Shown here: in pieces, positions 31,004-36,983 of the stretch
Numbering within the stretch: the first letter of the stretch is position 1
How the letters are laid out: each line of letters opens with the position of its first letter
Source of the DNA: JAQBQZ01 sp964406475
GTDB taxonomy: Bacteria > Patescibacteriota > Minisyncoccia > Phycocordibacterales > CAIRYW01
Reading direction: 5' to 3'
Assembly (NCBI GenBank): GCA_964406475.1
Contig: CAYORS010000005.1
Location: 1-36,983 of the forward strand
Length of the DNA: 36,983 nucleotides
Translations under genes and position numbers: made by a program
Notes under the pieces: generated by a model
What the model was told of the DNA's origin: nothing
Seen by the model: only the letters and a program-made list of their open reading frames with translations
Database searches by the model: none

Positions 31004-32383
31004 TTAAATTAGAGAGTTTTTTATATTATCTATCACAGATTGAACAAGACATCTCTCCTGCTCTCCCGTGTCTCGATTACGAAGTGTTACTCCGCTATCC
31101 TGTTCAAGTGTCTCAAAGTCCACTGTCACACAATATGGTGTGCCGATTTCATCCTGCCTACGATATCGCTTACCAATATTTCCATTATCATCGAACATCA
31201 CTCGTCCTGGAAATGCTTTACGCATTTCGGCATACACTTCTCGCGCTCTTGTAACAAGCTCTGGTTTGTTTTTGAGAAGTGGAAATACTGCCACAAGATA
31301 TGGTGCCACCTTCGGTGAGAGCTTCAAAAAAGTTCGTGTCTCACCCCCCATTACATCTTCAGTATATGCATCAGAAAGAACAGCAAGCATGGTTCGTCCT
31401 ACACCAAACGATGGCTCAATAACATGCGGAAGAAATCTCTCTTTCTTCTCCTCATCAAAATATGAAAGATCTACCTTTGAACCTTCTGTGTGTGCCTTGA
31501 GATCAAAGTCAGTCCGATAAGCAAGCCCATAAAGCTCCTTACGCCCAAACGGGAAATCAAATTCAAAATCTATTGTGCGTTTACTGTAATGAGCTCTGTC
31601 CTCGTCAGATACTTCAAGCTCATGAACTTTGTCTTGCGAGAGTCCTACATCTTTTGTATATTCCCAAACTTCCTTTCTGAATTCTTCAAACTTATCTTGC
31701 CACATTGTCTCGTGAACAAAATATTCTATCTCCATCTGCTCAAGTTCTCGCACACGGAATATAAAATCTCGTGGAGCAATCTCGTTACGAAACGCTTTAC
31801 CGATTTGTGCCATACCAAAAGGGAGCTTAGGGTGGAGTGAGTCGACAATATTTTTGAAGTTCACAAACATACCTCCAGCTGTCTCTGGACGCAAGTATGA
31901 AATAGAAGAATCATCTTGTATCGCACCGATATGAGTTTGAAGCATCATATTAAACTGCCTCACCTCTCCCACAGGATTACCATCAGGACTTTTGATACCC
32001 TTTTCCTTTATCATCCTATCCATATCAACTAATTTCATACCCTTGGTATCTATCCCAGCATCTTCAAGTAGATGGTCTGCTCGATATCGCTTTTTAGTTT
32101 TGAGATCTTCTACAAGCGGATCAGAAAATCCTGCTACGTGCCCTGATGCTTTCCACACATTTTGATTCATAAGTATCGCTGCATCCATCCCGTACATATC
32201 TTCTCGATCGAGGACGAACCGCTTCCACCAAAGATTCTGGATATTATTTTTGAGAGCAACGCCGAGTGGTCCATAATCCCAAGTACCAGCAAGTCCCCCA
32301 TAAATTTCTGAACCCTGGAATATAAACCCTCTTCTTTTACAGAGTGAGATTAGTTTTTCTTGAATATCTTTTTTATTTTCCAT
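31004..32383 (-). CDS. glyS: Glycyl-tRNA synthetase, single-chain (alpha2) type
   Basis: 459 aa, class II synthetase of the eukaryote/Gram-positive alpha2 type. Recognisable blocks are 'RGFIFQGSEIYGGLAGTWDYGPLG', motif 2 'FRNEIAPRDFIFRVRELEQMEIEYF', motif 3 'EPSFGVGRT', and a C-terminal anticodon-binding domain. The short length is normal for this type. Last gene of the ileS-recO-DUF11-glyS run, 3 nt after the preceding stop. Confidence 0.97.
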   Translation of the reverse strand: MENKKDIQEKLISLCKRRGFIFQGSEIYGGLAGTWDYGPLGVALKNNIQNLWWKRFVLDREDMYGMDAAILMNQNVWKASGHVAGFSDPLVEDLKTKKRYRADHLLEDAGIDTKGMKLVDMDRMIKEKGIKSPDGNPVGEVRQFNMMLQTHIGAIQDDSSISYLRPETAGGMFVNFKNIVDSLHPKLPFGMAQIGKAFRNEIAPRDFIFRVRELEQMEIEYFVHETMWQDKFEEFRKEVWEYTKDVGLSQDKVHELEVSDEDRAHYSKRTIDFEFDFPFGRKELYGLAYRTDFDLKAHTEGSKVDLSYFDEEKKERFLPHVIEPSFGVGRTMLAVLSDAYTEDVMGGETRTFLKLSPKVAPYLVAVFPLLKNKPELVTRAREVYAEMRKAFPGRVMFDDNGNIGKRYRRQDEIGTPYCVTVDFETLEQDSGVTLRNRDTGEQERCLVQSVIDNIKNSLI

Positions 32384-32386
32384 AAA

Positions 32387-34306
32387 TTAATTTTTGACAC
32401 TTCCATCACCATAGACATAAGAGGGATCGTTTGTAATGTCGGTTGTTAATACATCTGTTTCGTCCAAAATATCTGTATTCGTAAATGTATCACGAGCAGA
32501 GAAGTTTGCAACATTAACCATAATAGGCGCTGTTTGTGCCTGACTTATACTTGGTATAAGAGAAACCTGGAAAGAAACTTGTCGTGTATTCACCTTGCCG
32601 TTTTGAGATGTTTTTACACTTCCCAAATCCCAGGTTACCATACGAGAGTCTGCATTATAATTCACCTTTTCACCTTGACCTGCAACAACATTTGTCCAGT
32701 TTACATAATCCGGCAACACAGTTGTGACTTTAGCATTGCCTAATTCATTAAAATTATTGGTGACCGTCCAGGTGACTGTGTACTCTGTTTTTTTGCCCAC
32801 TTGTGGTGGCAAGAGACCTTCGTTTTCGATAGGTCCTACAGAATGCACAAGAATTGTTTTGAGATGAGCATCAGAATTCACTTTTACTTTCTTGTGGAGA
32901 GTTGAAACCACTTCTTCCGGAACCCCTGACTCCAGACGTCTCTTCCCTCTGATTGTTACATCAATTACGATTTCTGGATTTGTGGTCTTTAGTGCTTCAA
33001 GACTTGTTTCTTGATCTGTGGTAAACAAAAAGTTTACTGAGAGTTTTTGTTTCGGGGAAAGATTCTCAAGATCTTTGTTGTAGAACTTATTCCATCGAAC
33101 TGATTTTGTATTAGAATCATAGAACCCTTCACTCGGTTTGATGGTTTCTGGCAAAACAAGGTTGCCATTGATTGAGAGTTCGATGTTGGCATCATAAATA
33201 GGAACATCAAGATTGTTGATCATATTAATAAGACCAGGAATCACCGCACCACTTTTCGCCACAAACCCTTCTGTTTTGTATGCTTGTCCAAGCGCAAGAC
33301 TCAAGCCCAAAAACGGCTCCTTAATACTTACAGGTTGCATTACTGTTGCTATAATACCGTTTACTTCGTTTACATTGTTTTGGTCTTTGGTACCTACATT
33401 AAACTTAAAATATCTTTCATCATTATGATCGCCATACATTTTGCCTTTGACAATAATCACTCTTTTTCCTGTCGCCTCAATATCACCAAGATCCCATGTA
33501 TATGTCTTTGGAAGAGGCTCAGGAGAAAAGGTAATAGGTTCAAAACCAACAGGAAACTCTCCTACAACAACCACATCATGAATTGCATCACTGCTATTAG
33601 ACACCACATTCACTCGAAGTTCATAATCCTGATTAGCATTAACCTCTTTAAGAGCCTCGACAGACAATGTAAGAGGAATAGATCCAATCATTACATCATA
33701 AGAAGCATCTTTGGTGAACACACTATTGGCACTGGGAATACGGTATTCTAGGGTCATTTGAATATGTGCTGGCTTACCCTCTTCTCCAAACAAGACAGAT
33801 TTTATAGTTTTGCGCACCGTTTCGTTCGGACCAATGTTTCCAAAAGGAACTCTGTCGTGAACCATAGGTGTCACTTTATCTGCTGCACTTCGTGTTCCTT
33901 TAGGATATTCAAGAACAAGATCGGCTACCTCTAGTGTTACGTTATTATAGTTCGTCACAGAAATATCAAGTGTTGTTTCTTCTCCCGCCTTTACAGATGT
34001 AGGACCAACAATATCTATATTGATATTTTTTGAGGATATTACATTACCTCCATTGAAATATACATAAACCGCCATACCCAAAGCAAGAACAAAAAAAACA
34101 AAAGTAAACCAAAATATTTTTTTTGGCAAACTACTCTGAACAGGTTCAGTGTCTTCGGGTACAGACTCTTCTTTTTCTTTTTCCCATACTGATCCTACAT
34201 CAGAAGAATGAGTTTTGAGATCAAGAACAAAATTTGGTTTGATTTTAACCTTTCGCGAATAGAGTATGTCTCTTAATTGATCAATTTTGCTTTTATCTTC
34301 ATCCAC
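32387..34306 (-). CDS. Membrane-anchored DUF11-like beta-domain surface protein
   Basis: 639 aa. A 60-residue charged cytoplasmic N-terminus precedes one membrane helix (about 64-84). The outside part has at least three Ig-like/DUF11-type modules ('VKAGEETTLDISVTNYNNV', 'DYELRVNVVSNSSDAIHDVVVVGEFP', 'TVTWTVTNNFNELGNAKVTTVLPDYVNWT'). No signal peptidase site and no catalytic motif. It sits between recO-like and glyS genes with gaps of 12 and 3 nt, so it is co-expressed with translation genes. A TATAAT lies about 10 nt before the ATG, allowing an internal promoter. Confidence 0.75.
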   Translation of the reverse strand: MDEDKSKIDQLRDILYSRKVKIKPNFVLDLKTHSSDVGSVWEKEKEESVPEDTEPVQSSLPKKIFWFTFVFFVLALGMAVYVYFNGGNVISSKNINIDIVGPTSVKAGEETTLDISVTNYNNVTLEVADLVLEYPKGTRSAADKVTPMVHDRVPFGNIGPNETVRKTIKSVLFGEEGKPAHIQMTLEYRIPSANSVFTKDASYDVMIGSIPLTLSVEALKEVNANQDYELRVNVVSNSSDAIHDVVVVGEFPVGFEPITFSPEPLPKTYTWDLGDIEATGKRVIIVKGKMYGDHNDERYFKFNVGTKDQNNVNEVNGIIATVMQPVSIKEPFLGLSLALGQAYKTEGFVAKSGAVIPGLINMINNLDVPIYDANIELSINGNLVLPETIKPSEGFYDSNTKSVRWNKFYNKDLENLSPKQKLSVNFLFTTDQETSLEALKTTNPEIVIDVTIRGKRRLESGVPEEVVSTLHKKVKVNSDAHLKTILVHSVGPIENEGLLPPQVGKKTEYTVTWTVTNNFNELGNAKVTTVLPDYVNWTNVVAGQGEKVNYNADSRMVTWDLGSVKTSQNGKVNTRQVSFQVSLIPSISQAQTAPIMVNVANFSARDTFTNTDILDETDVLTTDITNDPSYVYGDGSVKN

Positions 34307-34318
34307 ACTCTTATTATA

Positions 34319-34885
34319 TTACAACCCTGTAGATTTTAAAGCCTTGTTGATTTTCTCTATTATTTCTTTTTGTTCGGGTAACACACCTTTGAGGTAATAA
34401 GGATCGAAAGGATTTTGTGGAAATTTTGATATATCAAATTGACCATATCCTAAAAGCGAAAGAACGAGAGATACACAAACACACTCCCCTATAAAAAAAA
34501 GATTGGAATTATCCTCTTTCAAGAAATACCAAAATTGTTTTTGAACGTCAAAGAGAGATTCATTTTTTTCTTCTCCGAGAATAAGATTTTTTTCTATTGA
34601 AAGAATTTTGGCAAAAGACGCATACTGAGGAGACAAAGGATTTAAGGATGGATAAAGCATTTCTACTTCCACAAGCCTCCACGATGATTTGGATTTGATG
34701 ATGGTAATCAACAAAGGTGTTCCCATAATAATATGTGGACGCAGTTTTGATTTGCTTAATCGGACAGAGGTTGCCACAGTAGATATCATCCCAAACTCTT
34801 TTGTGTAGAACAGGAAAACACAATCAGCTTCTTTGCTATAACGAGAAAAAACCAAAAAAGCTTCTGTGGTATATTTTTGATACAT
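34319..34885 (-). CDS. recO: RecO-like recombination mediator, short
   Basis: 188 aa against about 240 in classical RecO. The N-terminal OB-fold pattern is visible ('YTTEAFLVFSRYSKEADCVFLFYTKEFGMISTVATSVRLSKSKLRPHI'), followed by helices. The C-terminal zinc-binding region of many RecO proteins is missing. RecO loads RecA on SSB-coated DNA; SSB in this window keeps its acidic tip. It is 23 nt after ileS. Confidence 0.8.
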   Translation of the reverse strand: MYQKYTTEAFLVFSRYSKEADCVFLFYTKEFGMISTVATSVRLSKSKLRPHIIMGTPLLITIIKSKSSWRLVEVEMLYPSLNPLSPQYASFAKILSIEKNLILGEEKNESLFDVQKQFWYFLKEDNSNLFFIGECVCVSLVLSLLGYGQFDISKFPQNPFDPYYLKGVLPEQKEIIEKINKALKSTGL

Positions 34886-34908
34886 TGCGGTTTACACTAT
34901 GGTGTTCT

Positions 34909-36983
34909 CTATAAAAGAGAAACCTTGAATTGTACATCAAGAACAACAATCCCTTCTTCATCAAGATTTTTGACTTCTATTTTGTGAGCAAGCACCGTAT
35001 CACGTATCATAATGAGCCACTCTGGTTTTTCGAGAATGTCTTTGCCTTTCTCGTTTGTTTTAATAAGTAGATCAATGGTGTTATAGGGAGTGAGTCCTTG
35101 TGATTTTCGCATATCCTGAACTGCACGAATAATTTCTCGTATAACACCCTCTTCTTTAAGTGTTTGAGTAATTTCTAGATCAAGCTCTACTTCGTTTTGA
35201 ATTACCTCGTCAAACACCACTTCTTTTACATTCAATCTATCTTTAATGAGAACAAGGTATGGATCTTCAAGATTTACTTTTTTATTTTTGATAGTGAGTT
35301 TTAAGAGTGGTTGTCGCACCTTAATATCTGCTTTCATTCGCGCATCCAATCCCAAAGATACAATATGTCGTGTGAACTGCATTTGAGTATCACGATGAGA
35401 AGCAGCTTCCCTATCACCTTCGTATTGAGGCCATACTTCAAGATGAACACTCTCAACATCAGCGTCATTTCGTAATTTTTGATACAAATCTTCTGCAAAA
35501 AATGGAGCGAACGGTGCAAAGAGTTTTGAAAGTGTTTTTAACACTGTATACAAAGTATATTTTGCCCCTTTATCCCCATCACGAAATCTATCTCGAGAAA
35601 GTTGAAGATACCATGTAGAAAGATCTGCAATAAACTCCCTTATTGCGCGCACTGGTTCAAGAAGTTTGTATTCATCCATTGATGAAGTTACCATCTGAAC
35701 CAACGAATACAATCTATCCAATATCCAAAGATCCATAACATCTGTCACTGCTATAGAAGAATTCTCTAATGTTTTGTCTCGATAGAGTTCATAAAAAGTA
35801 AATGTATTTGATACCAAATTAAAAATTTTTTTGTTGATTTCATCTACTGTCTTTTCATCATAGTTTTTACTCTCACCCGGTTGATTGACCGAATACATCC
35901 AAAGTCTGATTGCATCGACACCGTATTTGTCCATTTGCTCCCATGGGTCAACCACGTTACCAAGAGACTTCGACATCTTCTTGCCATTTTTGTCGAGAAG
36001 ATGTCCAAGACAGATTACGTTTTTGTATGCATTACCTTTACCCATGAGCACTCCGACAGCATGGAGTGTATAGAACCATCCTCGTGTCTGATCAATAGCT
36101 TCAGAAATAAAGTCTGCTGGAAATGGTACATCACTTACATATTCATCAAATGTTTTCTTAACCTCCCCTACAACGAATGACCGTCTTTTATCAGCGTTCT
36201 GTGCGAATGGCATAGCACCACTATCAAACCACACGTCCATCACTTCCTTTGTTCGCTTGAGTTCTTTACCGCTATCACTTACGAGCACCACATCATCAAT
36301 GAATGGTTTGTGGAGATCGAGCTCGAAGTTTTCATTGTGTGGCATAGGAATGAATTCCAGATCTCTAACTTCTGCATTTTTATATTTAACAAAATGATTG
36401 TGGAACTCAGCAACCTTGGAATAATCGAGCACATGATCGAGTGCAAAGAAAGCCTTGAGGACAGATGCATGAGAAATAATCATTATCTTTTTGTTGCTAT
36501 ATTGCGTATCAATATCATACAAAAATTCTCCTGATCTTTTTATCACATCTGCATACGACTCTCCATCATCAAATTTTGAATAATGGAAATCTTTACCGAA
36601 AGTTTCATAAAGACTCTTGAAGTAATCATCAATTGGTCTACCAAGCCAATCCCCTCCCACATTCCATTCAACAAGTCTCACGTCTTTGACAATAGAGTTA
36701 CTTGGTATACCCAACACATTGCAAACAATCTCTGCTGTCTCACTTGTTCTTGCAAACGGAGAAACGACAACAACATCTGGTATATATCCATCCCGCTTCA
36801 TCTTCTCTGCTTGTTCACGCACAATCTTACGCCCCTCTTCGGTAAGTGGAGCATTGTCTTTCGGATCAAAATCCCAGACACCGAGGTCATTCTTTGCAGT
36901 CTTGCCATGACGCATGACTTTATACGAATTACCTGATTTCTTAGACAATGATTTCAGCTTACTCAAAGAATCAACAACAACAC
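34909..36983 (-). CDS. ileS: Isoleucyl-tRNA synthetase with inserted histidine-phosphatase domain (5' end outside window)
   Basis: At least 690 codons; the frame is open to the right edge, so the TTG at 36966 is not the real start. Counting from that TTG, residues about 15-195 are a histidine phosphatase (phosphoglycerate-mutase-like) domain: Arg19-His20 in 'VMRHGKT', Arg73 in 'SPFARTSETA', Glu100, and His166 in 'IISHASV'. From about 215 the IleRS body resumes with 'ELDLHKPFIDD', 'EVMDVWFDSGAMPFAQ', 'TRGWFYTLHAVGV' and KMSKS at 330-334, then the anticodon-binding domain. The phosphatase thus sits within or after the editing insertion. The HIGH motif must lie outside. First gene of the ileS-recO-DUF11-glyS operon. 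Confidence 0.93.
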   Translation of the reverse strand, partial: VVVDSLSKLKSLSKKSGNSYKVMRHGKTAKNDLGVWDFDPKDNAPLTEEGRKIVREQAEKMKRDGYIPDVVVVSPFARTSETAEIVCNVLGIPSNSIVKDVRLVEWNVGGDWLGRPIDDYFKSLYETFGKDFHYSKFDDGESYADVIKRSGEFLYDIDTQYSNKKIMIISHASVLKAFFALDHVLDYSKVAEFHNHFVKYKNAEVRDLEFIPMPHNENFELDLHKPFIDDVVLVSDSGKELKRTKEVMDVWFDSGAMPFAQNADKRRSFVVGEVKKTFDEYVSDVPFPADFISEAIDQTRGWFYTLHAVGVLMGKGNAYKNVICLGHLLDKNGKKMSKSLGNVVDPWEQMDKYGVDAIRLWMYSVNQPGESKNYDEKTVDEINKKIFNLVSNTFTFYELYRDKTLENSSIAVTDVMDLWILDRLYSLVQMVTSSMDEYKLLEPVRAIREFIADLSTWYLQLSRDRFRDGDKGAKYTLYTVLKTLSKLFAPFAPFFAEDLYQKLRNDADVESVHLEVWPQYEGDREAASHRDTQMQFTRHIVSLGLDARMKADIKVRQPLLKLTIKNKKVNLEDPYLVLIKDRLNVKEVVFDEVIQNEVELDLEITQTLKEEGVIREIIRAVQDMRKSQGLTPYNTIDLLIKTNEKGKDILEKPEWLIMIRDTVLAHKIEVKNLDEEGIVVLDVQFKVSLL

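Overview
The window looks like a piece of a Patescibacteria (CPR) genome, most likely a Parcubacteria-type (Paceibacteria) lineage. The reasons are the gene set and neighbourhoods: ftsK, a small membrane-anchored Ig-like protein and recA in a row; ileS, recO-like, a DUF11-like surface protein and a eukaryote-type single-chain glyS in a row; several secreted proteins with N- or C-terminal peptidoglycan-binding domains; AT-rich DNA; and no Shine-Dalgarno sequence before nearly any start I inspected. The taxon is an inference; no marker phylogeny was possible.

Layout, left to right. 1-1200 holds the 5' part of a 23S rRNA gene (minus strand) with its own consensus promoter and no 16S gene upstream. 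1250-3160 holds an HTH/nucleotidyltransferase-like protein and the rplJ-rplL operon with an L10 leader and attenuator. 3160-3800 is a GC-rich secreted-protein cassette. 3850-5300 holds a DoxX-like membrane protein and an SOS operon (two small unknown ORFs plus lexA) whose promoter spacer is filled by a LexA-box palindrome. 5300-6900 is an accessory stretch with msrA, a frameshifted cupin and a possible small RNA, punctuated by long perfect palindromes. 6920-11700 is a three-gene surface operon: PKD/lamin-tail protein, LCAT-like acyl-hydrolase with a beta-helix, small membrane protein. 11800-12616 is a RAYT (REP-associated tyrosine transposase) gene with one of the palindromes on each side. 12619-17100 holds an O-antigen-ligase-like protein with TPRs and a probable S-layer protein with a very long leader. 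17270-22045 holds a winged-helix regulator saturated with a 9-bp motif, divergent from ftsK-orf-recA. 22068-24130 holds the rpsF-ssb-rpsR-efp operon and a tiny Cys-rich peptide or RNA gene. 24127-31000 holds metG-orf-tatD, an AI-2E-type permease, an M16 peptidase and a repeat-rich surface protein. 31004-36983 holds ileS-recO-DUF11-glyS; the ileS fragment carries a complete-looking histidine-phosphatase domain.

How it fits together. Most genes are housekeeping: translation, SOS and recombination, chromosome segregation. They are mixed with an unusually large investment in cell-surface and secreted proteins, as expected for an episymbiont with little biosynthesis. At least five genes have a -10 box exactly 6 nt before the ATG, which predicts leaderless mRNAs. 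The less ordinary systems are (a) the RAYT/palindrome family, (b) the aminoacyl-tRNA synthetase-phosphatase fusion, (c) the lexA operon with two unknown small proteins, (d) the motif-dense winged-helix locus next to ftsK, and (e) the secreted LCAT-like enzyme, possibly used on host lipids.
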